Positions 46,759 to 55,939 of a stretch of 64,000 bases of DNA are shown piece by piece. The stretch comes from Acanthococcus lagerstroemiae (lineage: Eukaryota > Arthropoda > Insecta > Hemiptera > Eriococcidae). Position numbers and translations under genes: made by a program. The notes beneath the pieces are model-generated. The model did not search any database, was not told the DNA's origin, and saw only the letters and a list, made by a program, of their open reading frames with translations. The stretch spans positions 16,203,312 to 16,267,311 of the forward strand of contig CM063113.1 in NCBI GenBank assembly GCA_031841125.1, in the 5' to 3' direction. The first letter of the stretch is position 1. Each line of letters begins with the position of its first letter.

Positions 46759-46979
46759 GGGGGGCTAATTGGCCGAATGGATAGCGCGTTGGTCTCGGAA
46801 TCCGGAGATCCCAGGTTTGAGCACACGAAGCAACTCGCCAAATTTCAATCTAGGCCGGTTTTTCGGCCAGAAGGGAGGAAGACTAAGACAGCCCTAACAG
46901 CCTCCCCGACGTCTCTGAGGTAATGCTCGAAAGAGAGGATTCCAGGGCTCGATTTGAGAGTAAAAATTATAAAAGAAGG
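46759..46979 (+). mobile_element. tRNA-derived SINE, 221 bp
   Basis: The head is tRNA-like, with a box A match TGGCCGAATGG at 46770-46780 and a box B match GGTTTGAGCAC at 46814-46824; the spacing suits an internal RNA polymerase III promoter. It is flanked by a 15-bp duplication with one mismatch, ACCGCACCCTGTACT (46744-46758) and ACCGCATCCTGTACT (46980-46994). The body contains GGCCGGTTTTTCGGCC and the end TGAGGTAATGCTCGAAAG. The insertion duplicated the terminal sequence of the mariner-like element, so it is younger. Confidence 0.9.
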
Positions 46980-46994
46980 ACCGCATCCTGTACT

Positions 46995-47651
46995 TATCCA
47001 GACTCACTTGAAATCTAATCAAACTGCATCGAAACCCGAGATCCACTTAGTGGTCCATAAATTCGAATCTTTTGAAATCGTTCCGAAAATTTTTTTAATT
47101 GATTGAGATTAATTATAATTCATTCTAGCTGTGATCAAAATTATTTTAAATCTGTTGTGACTGTATATAGAGTTCACTCGGCCTTTCTTAAATCTCTTTA
47201 CGACGCATCCAAATTTGCTTAGGCAGAATAGTATCAGAATTGACATTTTGTAATTGAGAATAGATTAATAGGCCACATTGTATCTTGCTCTGTGGCTGCC
47301 AATGCATGCTGTTGAGTTCGCTCCGTATCCTTGCAACGCACGTTTGATTCATCGAGCCCAAAAGCCATGAATAGGTTTTGTTCCTCCCTGCAAAGGCAAA
47401 CATCCTTGCGAATAGAGAGACCACAGCTGAGATGCCGAACAAAGGAGCATCAGTCCTTAAAAATGAACGTCGACCGCTCGTCCATGTTTTTGTTCATTGA
47501 ACATTGAATTAATGTTCAGTTTAAATGTAGGATGGGTGTGGGAGACGGGTTTTACAGGACACCAATACTGCCCTAACATACCAAATCGCATTTTTATGCT
47601 CTTTGTTTGTTCATTCATCTGTTCCAGATAGCGAATCACGTTGGTTCATAA
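46995..47651. other. Non-coding or unknown stretch
   Basis: Two minus-strand frames (47188-47442, 84 codons; 47457-47639, 60 codons) read fairly protein-like, for example AGRNKTYSWLLGSMNQTC, but I do not recognise a family. They abut the MITE at 47654 and could be debris of an unidentified transposon. Confidence 0.35.
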
Positions 47652-47653
47652 TA

Positions 47654-48038
47654 TGTGACCTGGAATCATGAAATGTGCCTCTTGTGCGAAAACAGGTTTT
47701 CAAAATAAACGAGTCTAAAGATGGGGTGATGGTAGAGGTGCCCACAGATGTACATAGCGGGTACATCTGTAGTGGTGCGTTTACGCGTTGCTATGACAAC
47801 TGCATTTCGAATTCTTGTTCTCTGTCATTCCAGTAGGCCCGTTTCACACGACGCCATGTAAACGGATGTTTTAAACCTTTGACGTCATTTTTAAATGCAA
47901 TTTGTGGAAAAACTAAGGAAGATAGGAAGCTGTGATTTGTTTCATTCGAAAGAGTGCAATATTTTTCTATAAGAATTGTCAAGAAAGTGGAAAATGTTTT
48001 TTTGACACCAGAGGCACATTTCATGATTCCAGGTCACA
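47654..48038. mobile_element. TA-flanked MITE, 385 bp
   Basis: The left end TGTGACCTGGAATCATGAAA and the reverse complement of the right end are identical over about 29 bases and continue with one mismatch (TCTTGTG versus TCTGGTG). TA lies at both borders (47652-47653, 48039-48040). A 77-codon minus frame at 47791-48024 lies inside, but starts within the right inverted repeat and has no known motif. Confidence 0.85.
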
Positions 48039-48040
48039 TA

Positions 48041-50433
48041 AATATAGTCCGCCCAGTATAACTTGGTACTCGTATTGTTTTTGAACGCTGGAGAACTTGT
48101 TTTTCAGGGATTTTCAGTTTGCGTATTTTAAATAAAAATACCTGCACATTCAGAGTCATCCCGTTGATTCGTTACACAAGTACATAAGTGGCGGAAGTCT
48201 AGGAAACTGCTGTTTGTAAAATTTTTAAAAGTGTATATCTCGGCATTGGAGTGAGATAGAAGGATGCGACAAAAACTGGTTTATACAGAATTAATGGTTC
48301 TAAGCCTTTTCATTGCGTACGGATGAATTAAGTTAATACTTCCGCGTGTAATTAAATAGCACGCCGCACCCATCTGGTAAAACAGGAGCGATAGTTTTGA
48401 GTAAACCTGACAATTCGCAACGGAACGAAGAGTCATTGTGAACGGATAAACGTGAACTAACAGCGATCATTTCCAGTTTTTTGCATTTCTGGACAGCACG
48501 CTCTACAGCCCATTACCTGTTCTCAAAAATAAGATACTATACTCATAGAACACATCATCACTAGTATATGAAGGACTACAGTGTTGTGCATGCTTTGTGG
48601 GTCATTTACTCAACATTGTGAAATACCTAGCTAAAAACCTGATGCAATAAGTCACTGGGAAAGCAACTGCAAACTACTTCGTCTTAGTTAATCCTGTGAA
48701 ATGATTACTACTTGAAATTGAGCAAACGACCCAGAAGATGAAGGCCACACTGTAATTCACGGGCTATCATCTGTTAGTTTTTGTTCACAGATCTATGCCA
48801 AACTACCGGTATTATGCTGAATCCGACTGATTTTCATCACTGTCACATATGTTTAAGTATAGGGATGACAATCTTCGGCTCCAGGGCACACATTTTCGCA
48901 GCTGCCTCCACATCTAAACGCCATTTCGAACCATTTCCATTTCTGCAGCCTCAGACTCAATGGTGGGGCAGGTATTGGCATTATAATATCGTGAACATTT
49001 CTAGTGCAAGTGCGTCGACGTCGCGCCAAAGCTTTTGAATTATTCTCGTTACAAGTGACCGCAGTGTATGGTACGAGCTGCAGTGTGCAGTGTGCACGCC
49101 AACAAGAAGCCCCTGACACGCCGTTAGGTTGAATTCATTAATCCGAAATCACGAGGATGGTTTTCCATGTAGCCGAAGCCGGAGCAGTTGAAGTCGTAAC
49201 GACGATGCTGGATGTTATATTCCTGAATAAAATATTGAGGTTGTACGTTGCCGGCATAGGTGTGCTCATGTCTGTACGGTGTGCGACTATACAGCGAATT
49301 ACCGCACGAAATTTTAACAGCGTCCGACGGACCGAGAGAATTTCGTGCCACGGCAATGTAATATAGTTACATCGTCGTACCACTTTTACGCGCCGTATAG
49401 AATGCTCGAGTACGTGACATTATAAAGAAAATATTAAATTCGCCTCCATCTCGCCGTCCCACGCCTCGGTAACGTCGCCCGATTACTGTCACTAATCTTC
49501 GATACAACGAGGCCTTTCGGTAAAAAAAGTTTGAATAGGATGATGCGCTGAAATTACTTCAGATTTAATTGATGTCGACGCGCAAGTTCCTCCTACCCGC
49601 CACATTAAGACTAATTCATCCGGAGACTTATGAGGAAAAGAGGAACGAGATCTCTCTAAAAATGTACCTTTATACGCAGAATGAGAATGGGAATGCAGGA
49701 AAAAAAAATTGAAAAGGTTTTAAAATTTAAAATTAATTTTCGCAGAGTGAAGAGCGAACGCATTTCGAGATTGAGGTAATTCGGATAAAACGATGTAGGA
49801 TTGAATAAAAATGTTGACCTATTTTTTCCCCTCTTTTTTTTTTTTTTTTTTGTTAAATGTTTATGTATATGATTGGGATTTTTTTCCACTAGCGCTGCCA
49901 GCGTACTTGTGGCGCGTATACGGTGAATAAAAAGAAAAATATTACAGTTTTATTTGAATCGTTCCAGGTTTAAAGTACCGACATCTCCCTTTTCCTTCAA
50001 CGTAAGAGGTACGCATTTAGATTACATTATGATTACATTATTCTAATCAGGGGGTACGAAAATGTTTAATATTGAAATTCGAGTTTTAAAACTTCTTTTA
50101 ATGCATTCCAATAAGGATGAGTATGCTGCAGCAGTTATAACATTTTATTTTCGTTACCTCGGCTGGATATATTCAAATCGAGCTCGAGCAAATAGCGAAA
50201 CTGCCTAAATTAGAAATTCGATCTCGGAAAGTCTACGTCGAGTTTAATATATACGTGGAAAAACTCGCATGAAATGGGATCGTCCCTCATATGCACCAAT
50301 CTAAATGGGAAATGAGCACTCTTCACAGACATCAGAACGGTGTACACAAATTACGAGTGCTTCTCATATTGACCATCGTGAAGCCAATAAAGAGAGAAAA
50401 AAATTGCCAAATGAAATCGTTCCAATTGGTAAG
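48041..50433. other. Non-coding stretch, no gene recognised
   Basis: Overlapping frames on both strands at 48781-49383 have no recognisable domain. A T run lies at 49836-49852. At 50429-50434 a GTAAGT donor-like hexamer directly precedes the LTR element; it may mark an exon end, but no coding frame can be tied to it. Confidence 0.45.
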
Positions 50434-50439
50434 TATATA

Positions 50440-50790
50440 TGTAAGATTTTCCTTCCTTCATTCCTCTCTGCAGCCTATCGCACTTTCTCCCTCTCTGTAA
50501 TCTAGCGTTAGTTACTACTTCTTCGTTTATCGATAAGCGTACGGTGTCCGTACATACTTTGAAAATCTTGAGCAGTACTTGTCCTGTAGCCTTCGCTACA
50601 CTGCTTTATTTTAGACTGAGCGTCAATTTAATTCTGTACTCGTTTTCCTTTATTTGATTTGATTTAATTTTTGTACTCGCTTTCTTTCTTTCGATTCCGC
50701 GAAACGACTTTCTGTTCGAATTCTTTAGCAAATTAAAGCATTCGTTCTCTCGTTTCGTCTTATCACTTCGAGATGTAATAGAATCTTACA
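50440..50790 (+). repeat. 5' LTR
   Basis: Begins TGTAAGATT and ends AATCTTACA, a perfect 9-bp terminal inverted repeat. No obvious TATA box is present. The ATTAAA at 50732-50737 is a candidate poly(A) signal variant, placing R roughly between 50713 and 50760 if RNA starts at TGTTCGAATT. Confidence 0.95.
50713..50722 (+). promoter_or_regulatory. Candidate RNA 5' end and self-primer sequence
   Basis: TGTTCGAATT in the LTR is the exact reverse complement of the 10 nt directly after the LTR (50791-50800). In Tf1 of fission yeast and sushi-type elements, the first ~11 nt of the RNA pair with the primer binding site and prime reverse transcription after RNase H cleavage. If this 10-mer is the RNA start, the layout is the same. 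The identical site in the 3' LTR is at 55453-55462. Confidence 0.6.
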
Positions 50791-50800
50791 AATTCGAACA
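50791..50800 (+). other. Primer binding site, apparently self-complementary
   Basis: AATTCGAACA follows the LTR with no spacer. It lacks the TGG expected for pairing with a tRNA CCA end. Its inner ATTCGAAC also resembles the complement of a tRNA T-loop, an alternative but weaker reading. Full 10/10 complementarity to the LTR favours self-priming. Confidence 0.6.
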
Positions 50801-50893
50801 TATTAGTTTCGTGTTAACTTTTGTCTGTGTTCAAACGCGAATCGTCGCCTTTGCTATTCTACTCTTTCGTGTTCCGCACAGTTAATCTTCAAG

Positions 50894-52045
50894 ATGACCA
50901 GCTCGGTCAAGTTTACTCTTCGTGCCGAGCCCGCTCCGGCTTCTTCGGGCAAGACTACCGTTTGGACAATGCTGTCCATTCAAAATCTCGATGACGACGA
51001 TGAAGACGTATACGCCTTCCCAGAGGAATTTAAGCCGATTTCAAACCACGACGCTCTGTTTGCTCTTCCTGAAGCGGTAAACTTCAAGCGAGAAACCAAG
51101 ACTCGCTGGGCTCGCCGCCAATTTCGCATTCTTCTTCCCAAAACTGTTGCTGATCTATATTTCGACGCGAATCGCAATCCTATATTTATGGGAGTTCCGC
51201 TTGATTTATTCGACGAAAAAAACGTCACACCTCTGCCTCCCTCGACGTCCGTGCAAGCTACTCTTCCACCTGTAACAAATGCAGACGCTACTCAGAAGGC
51301 CCTCGCTTCTCTCGCCAAGGACATTGTACTTCCTCGATTTTCGGGTAAGAATGTCAATGCCGAAGCCTGGCTCAGTACCTTCGAACGCGAGTGCGCGCGT
51401 CTTGCCATCCCTATGACCAGACACTGGGAGGCTCTCCGTTTGATGCTCGAAGAAGACGCGAGAAAATGGTACGATACTACAGTTCTCACCAACCCATCTA
51501 CGGCCTGGGAAGTCTGGAAGGAATCCTTCCTCCTAAACTTTACTCAAACCGGGCTCGCGGCTGCGCGCTCCGCCTTCGCCTTTCGTTACTATTCCGGAGA
51601 CCTTAACGCATATTGCCAATCCAAGCTACTCAGGCTCTCCTGTTTCGACCCGAAAATGACGGAGCTCTCCAAGATGGCTCACCTCGCCCTCGGCTTACCT
51701 TCCCACATGCAGGATCGCATCGACATCGCCCAGTATACTTCAGTGAGTAATTTAGTTAAAAAAATAAACTCGTTCACTGCGGAGAAATCTCGACCCACAA
51801 ATTCTCGCTCACAACAATTCTCTACTTCAAAATCTTCGAACGCATTTGCGTCTATTCAGCGCTCCCCTTGTGCTTTTTGTAAGAAGCAGTACGGTAAAGA
51901 ATGGTTTAACCACTCTGAAACTAACTGTAATAATAAAAAACGTGAAGCAGAGGCTCGAGGTTTCGCCCAACCGGCCAAAGCTATTAATTCCATTTCTCTT
52001 CAGGACCTTCAGTCCGAAATCTCTGAAATTCAAAAAAACGAGTGA
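50894..52045 (+). CDS. gag: Gag polyprotein
   Basis: A 383-residue protein that would form the virus-like particle and package the element RNA. The central part (about residues 145-300) has the Ty3/gypsy capsid style: LPRFSGKNVNAEAWLSTFER, then RLMLEEDARKWYD and WEVWKESFLLNF. Near the C-terminus is a nucleic-acid-binding Cys/His knuckle C326-x2-C329-x10-H340-x4-C345, longer between the second Cys and the His than the usual C-x2-C-x4-H-x4-C. The ATG at 50894 is the first in frame downstream of the LTR. The frame ends at TGA 52043-52045, just after a slippery heptamer, and pol follows in the -1 frame. The frame is intact. Confidence 0.9.
   Translation: MTSSVKFTLRAEPAPASSGKTTVWTMLSIQNLDDDDEDVYAFPEEFKPISNHDALFALPEAVNFKRETKTRWARRQFRILLPKTVADLYFDANRNPIFMGVPLDLFDEKNVTPLPPSTSVQATLPPVTNADATQKALASLAKDIVLPRFSGKNVNAEAWLSTFERECARLAIPMTRHWEALRLMLEEDARKWYDTTVLTNPSTAWEVWKESFLLNFTQTGLAAARSAFAFRYYSGDLNAYCQSKLLRLSCFDPKMTELSKMAHLALGLPSHMQDRIDIAQYTSVSNLVKKINSFTAEKSRPTNSRSQQFSTSKSSNAFASIQRSPCAFCKKQYGKEWFNHSETNCNNKKREAEARGFAQPAKAINSISLQDLQSEISEIQKNE
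52033..52039 (+). promoter_or_regulatory. -1 ribosomal frameshift site A AAA AAC
   Basis: In the gag frame the heptamer reads A-AAA-AAC, the X-XXY-YYZ form used by many retroviruses and gypsy-like elements. The gag stop follows one codon later. Slipping back one base leads straight into the pol frame, which opens with AAA-CGA-GTG. A weak TGAG/CTCA stem with a C-rich loop lies a few bases downstream. Whether a stronger pseudoknot exists cannot be told by eye. Confidence 0.85.
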
Positions 52046-55000
52046 GGCCCCCGCTCATAGTTCTAGATGTCAAATACGGGCAAAACCTAATTGGTAAGGG
52101 TCTTTTCGACCCCGGGTCGAACGTGTCGGCGATCAGTCGACGAGCTTCGGAAAATATAAAAGATTTCAAGTTTATACCAGTTAATTTGACATATAGTACA
52201 ACGAGCGGAACGGGCAACATTTCAGGTTTAACCATCGTCGATATAACAATACTGAACGTTACCCGGCGTATTTTATTGCATATAGTTGATAGTGATGTGT
52301 ACGATTTTATTATAGGCCTCGACTCGATTCCGTTTTTTGGCCTGTCACTCGACAGCAATCTTATCTTATCACAATGTAATTTGCAACGTACGAATACAAA
52401 GACTAATATGGTTGATAAAGTAAATTCACTTAATTTTAACAATACCCTTTGGAACGACTACAATTCGTTCAGTTTATTCAAAGAGAAGGTCGCCCACCTT
52501 AATGTCAGTAAAGCGAACTCTATTCGCTTTTTAATCGAAAAAAATTCCCGTGTTTTCGCCTCCCATAAATTTGATGTGGGTAATGTAACTAAACACGAAT
52601 GTAGCATAAAACTAACTTCAGACATGTATATTGCTAAGAAACCGTATCGCTGTACTGATCAAGATCAAGCCGAAATCGAAAAACAGTTAAAAGAACTTCT
52701 TAAACATAATCTTATCAGACCCTCCTCTTCTCCGTTTGCCAGTCCCGTAACTATGCAATTTAAGAAAGAGGGTCTGTCAGGAAAAAAAGAAAAGACTCGT
52801 CTCTGTACCGATTACCGTGATCTCAATAAAAATATTGTCCCGGAAAGTTACCCCTTTCCCCTAATTGACGACATAATCGTCCGTACAAGTGGTTGTTCTT
52901 GGTTCTCGGCCATAGATATTAATTCTGCATTTATGTCCATCCTCATCAAGGAGTCGGATCGCCACAAAACAGCTTTTATTACTCAACAGGGCCATTACGA
53001 ATGGAATAATATGCCATTCGGCCTCAAGATTTCGCCCGCTGTATTTCAGCGAATTTTAGCGAATACCCTCAAGAGCAATAACCTTGATTCTTTTGCCATT
53101 AATTATCTAGATGATATTCTTATTTACTCTAAATCTTTCGAAGAACACTTAGTTCATGTCCAGCGCGTCATCGACGCTATTTACGATGAAGGCTTTCGCC
53201 TCAACTTAAAAAAATGCAATTTCGCGAAATCCAAAATCCAATACTTGGGCCACATCCTGGGGCCAAACTCTGTTCAACCTCTACAGGATAACTTATCAGC
53301 GATTAACTCCTTCCCCATTCCTGATTCAAAAAAGAAAATCCGTCAGTTCCTTGGGAAAGTGAACTTTTATCGCAAGTTCATCCCCAACTCTGTCGTTCTT
53401 TTGGAACCGTTCCACAACCTCCTTCGAAAGAATGTTCCGTTCTCCTGGTCTCCGAAGTGCCAAGCTAATTTCGACGTAGTCAAACGTCTTCTTACTTCAT
53501 CGCCTGTGCTTGCTATTTTCGACAAGGATAAGCCTATTTCCATATTTACTGACGCCAGCACTGTTGGAATAGGAGCTGTACTTAAACAGACGCAAGTAGA
53601 CGGCTCTTTGAAGCCCGTTGCTTACTTCTCGAGAAAACTCTCAAGCGCTCAGATGAAAAGAAAGGCTATATACATCGAGAGCATGGCAATTAGGGAATCC
53701 GTCCGTTACTGGCGTTATTGGCTTATCGGCAGACGCTTTGTCGTCTATACCGATCACAAGCCACTCCAGCACCTCAACCTCAAGGCTCGAACTGATGAGG
53801 AGTTAGGCGATCTCGCCAATGAGCTCCTCCAATTCGACTTTGACATATTATACAACCCGGGCTCCTCGAACACCGAGGCCGACTGTCTCTCCCGAAATCC
53901 CGTTCTCTCGCCAGTTCCTGACGACACCAACCCCGAACCCCTCATACCATGTTCTCCACAATTTCACTTCCTCTCTTCCAGTGAATTGCACAACCTTCAA
54001 GATAACGTAACTGCGTCTCCTGACGATATTTCTCAAAATAACGTAATTTATCGAAAAATAAAAGGACAACCACGTATTCTTTTAGACCAGACAGCCGGGG
54101 AAAAGTTAACGAAATTAATTCACGTAACGTACTGCCACCCAGGTGAGATGCGTACGCTCGCCATAATTCGTAAATCTTTCACCTTCCCTCGTATGTTCTT
54201 TTTAGTGCGCCAGGTATGTCGGAAATGCGTAACTTGTGTCACATGTAAGTCACGAACTGTACGCCGAAGCGCCAGGTTGGGCATTTTAGGTCCAGCTACA
54301 AAACCCGGTGAAATAATGTCTCTCGACACCATCGGCGGTTTCGGGGGACAAAACTCCTCTTCCCGATACCTACATCTCCTGGTCGACCATTTCTCCAGAT
54401 ACGCCTTTATCCACTGCACAAAAGGGCAGTCCGCCGCTGAGATGATCTCCCTCGTTGATTCGGTACAGAAGCGCATGCCGATCGGCACGCTTCTGACGGA
54501 TCAATATGGGGGATTGTCTTCCGACGAATTCCACGCTTACTGTGCCTCCTCCAATATCCAGCACGTTTTCACAGCCGTGGACAGTCCCGCGTCGAATGGC
54601 TTAAATGAGCGTTTAAACCAAACGCTCGTAAACGCGATCCGATGTGTGAAACACGATCCTACTTCTCCCCGGCGGAAAAGTTGGACTACTATTGCGCAGC
54701 TATGTGTGAAACAGTATAACGACACGCCGCACTCCGTAACCAAATACCCACCGTCTTACCTCTTCCTAGGCAAAACTACTTGCCTTATCCCTAATCACCT
54801 ACTCAATCCTCCCAACCTACGCTCGGATAGGGAAGCCGCCTTTCGGAACACGATGTTGTATCATGAATATAATAAACGTATTTACGATCAGTCTAAGTCT
54901 GAGATCTCCTTCAACGTTGGGGACACCGCCTTCGTGGAGAATGGGAGCAAGCTGAACCGTTCAAAGCTCGACCCCATCCGAATCGGACCCTTCCGATCGT

Positions 55001-55086
55001 TCAACGTCTATCGAATAATGTATTTGTTCTCCAAGCCGGACGAAGTCCGACACACAATCGTATTTACCATGTTTCAAAGCTTGTAA
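52042..55086 (+). CDS. pol: Pol polyprotein (PR-RT-RH-IN), made by frameshifting
   Basis: Residues are counted from 52042; a separate start is unlikely because the frame opens with GTG just after the slippery site. Protease: FDPGSN with D23, and the second motif IIGLD at 90-94. Reverse transcriptase: FSAIDINSAF (D292) and YLDD at 355-358. RNase H: D504, E546 and D571 in TDAS, ESMA and YTDHKP. Integrase: zinc-binding H694, H699, C726 and C729, then catalytic D762, D820 and E856, the last two exactly 35 residues apart. These enzymes copy the RNA and insert the DNA. The protease triad is D-P-G, not D-S/T-G. The last ~27 residues look wrong: a GPF motif is present, but from about 55008 the conserved tail is readable in another frame, ending at 55097. 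This suggests a one-base indel. Confidence 0.93.
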   Translation: MRPPLIVLDVKYGQNLIGKGLFDPGSNVSAISRRASENIKDFKFIPVNLTYSTTSGTGNISGLTIVDITILNVTRRILLHIVDSDVYDFIIGLDSIPFFGLSLDSNLILSQCNLQRTNTKTNMVDKVNSLNFNNTLWNDYNSFSLFKEKVAHLNVSKANSIRFLIEKNSRVFASHKFDVGNVTKHECSIKLTSDMYIAKKPYRCTDQDQAEIEKQLKELLKHNLIRPSSSPFASPVTMQFKKEGLSGKKEKTRLCTDYRDLNKNIVPESYPFPLIDDIIVRTSGCSWFSAIDINSAFMSILIKESDRHKTAFITQQGHYEWNNMPFGLKISPAVFQRILANTLKSNNLDSFAINYLDDILIYSKSFEEHLVHVQRVIDAIYDEGFRLNLKKCNFAKSKIQYLGHILGPNSVQPLQDNLSAINSFPIPDSKKKIRQFLGKVNFYRKFIPNSVVLLEPFHNLLRKNVPFSWSPKCQANFDVVKRLLTSSPVLAIFDKDKPISIFTDASTVGIGAVLKQTQVDGSLKPVAYFSRKLSSAQMKRKAIYIESMAIRESVRYWRYWLIGRRFVVYTDHKPLQHLNLKARTDEELGDLANELLQFDFDILYNPGSSNTEADCLSRNPVLSPVPDDTNPEPLIPCSPQFHFLSSSELHNLQDNVTASPDDISQNNVIYRKIKGQPRILLDQTAGEKLTKLIHVTYCHPGEMRTLAIIRKSFTFPRMFFLVRQVCRKCVTCVTCKSRTVRRSARLGILGPATKPGEIMSLDTIGGFGGQNSSSRYLHLLVDHFSRYAFIHCTKGQSAAEMISLVDSVQKRMPIGTLLTDQYGGLSSDEFHAYCASSNIQHVFTAVDSPASNGLNERLNQTLVNAIRCVKHDPTSPRRKSWTTIAQLCVKQYNDTPHSVTKYPPSYLFLGKTTCLIPNHLLNPPNLRSDREAAFRNTMLYHEYNKRIYDQSKSEISFNVGDTAFVENGSKLNRSKLDPIRIGPFRSFNVYRIMYLFSKPDEVRHTIVFTMFQSL

Positions 55087-55162
55087 AACCCATGTAACAT
55101 ACTCTTTACTTTGTGTATAACCTCACATTTCTCCTCGCAAGTGCTCCGTCTCATCTCGCAAT

Positions 55163-55177
55163 GAGAGGGGGGGGGGA
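55163..55177 (+). other. Polypurine tract
   Basis: GAGAGGGGGGGGGGA lies three bases (CTT, counting the first T of the LTR) from the TGTAAG start of the 3' LTR. It is the expected RNase H-resistant primer for plus-strand DNA synthesis. Confidence 0.85.
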
Positions 55178-55179
55178 CT

Positions 55180-55530
55180 TGTAAGATTTTCCTTCCTTCA
55201 TTCCTCTCTGCAGCCTATCGCACTTTCTCCCTCTCTGTAATCTAGCGTTAGTTACTACTTCTTCGTTTATCGATAAGCGTACGGTGTCCGTACATACTTT
55301 GAAAATCTTGAGCAGTACTTGTCCTGTAGCCTTCGCTACACTGCTTTATTTTAGACTGAGCGTCAATTTAATTCTGTACTCGTTTTCCTTTATTTGATTT
55401 GATTTAATTTTTGTACTCGCTTTCTTTCTTTCGATTCCGCGAAACGACTTTCTGTTCGAATTCTTTAGCAAATTAAAGCATTCGTTCTCTCGTTTCGTCT
55501 TATCACTTCGAGATGTAATAGAATCTTACA
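55180..55530 (+). repeat. 3' LTR
   Basis: Same length and, by direct line-by-line comparison, the same sequence as 50440-50790, with the same 9-bp inverted ends. The candidate poly(A) signal ATTAAA lies at 55472-55477. Confidence 0.95.
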
Positions 55531-55536
55531 TATATA

Positions 55537-55900
55537 CGGAGTATTAAAAGTAAATAGAGCTGGTATAACGTTAAGGTACTTAAAGTATCCAACGTAATGG
55601 TTCAGTTAACGCTTTGCTACCTTCCACAAACTCGATTAACGATGAGAGCATTTACAGAAGAAAATAATGCAATTTTGATAAGCACTAGACGACTGGCGTT
55701 TTCATTGAATACGTACCTCGATTTGTGTACCGATCCAGTTGAAATTTCTATTAAACCCCCACGAATCTTAAGGGGAGATTTCAGTTACCTTCCACTTCAC
55801 GTACTAATACAAAACTAAACGAACATTTCGAAAAGTCTGACGGAATCATACGAGGTTGCTTTTTCATTCTTCAGTCGAGAATCAGGAAATATTAATGATT
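55537..55900. other. Non-coding stretch between LTR element and RTE fragment
   Basis: Continues the pre-insertion flank of the LTR element. A 73-codon frame at 55597-55818 has no recognised motif. Confidence 0.4.
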
Positions 55901-55939
55901 TCGATTACCATTCTAGATTACCGGACGAAAAATTTGCCA

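Larger units (their letters stand above)
50440..55530 (+). mobile_element. Ty3/gypsy LTR retrotransposon, near-complete and young
   Basis: A 5,091-bp element with two 351-bp LTRs that look identical base for base. It has a gag frame, a pol frame in -1 relation with protease, reverse transcriptase, RNase H and integrase in that order (the gypsy/Ty3 order), and a polypurine tract before the 3' LTR. Flanks are TATATA on both sides (50434-50439 and 55531-55536), giving a 4-6 bp duplication whose length is ambiguous because of the TA alternation. No envelope gene is present. Identical LTRs imply very recent insertion. A likely frameshift near the pol end is the only defect seen. Confidence 0.95.

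Noticed and set aside
46759..46830. Functional tRNA gene
   Set aside because: The T-arm and 3' acceptor stem do not complete, and the sequence continues as a SINE with its own target duplication.
50791..50800. Primer binding by a tRNA T-arm fragment
   Set aside because: ATTCGAAC resembles the complement of the T-loop consensus, but the 10/10 match to the element's own LTR is longer. Kept only as an alternative.
51984..52442. 152-codon minus frame opposite gag-pol
   Set aside because: Antisense shadow of the intact gag-pol coding sequence.
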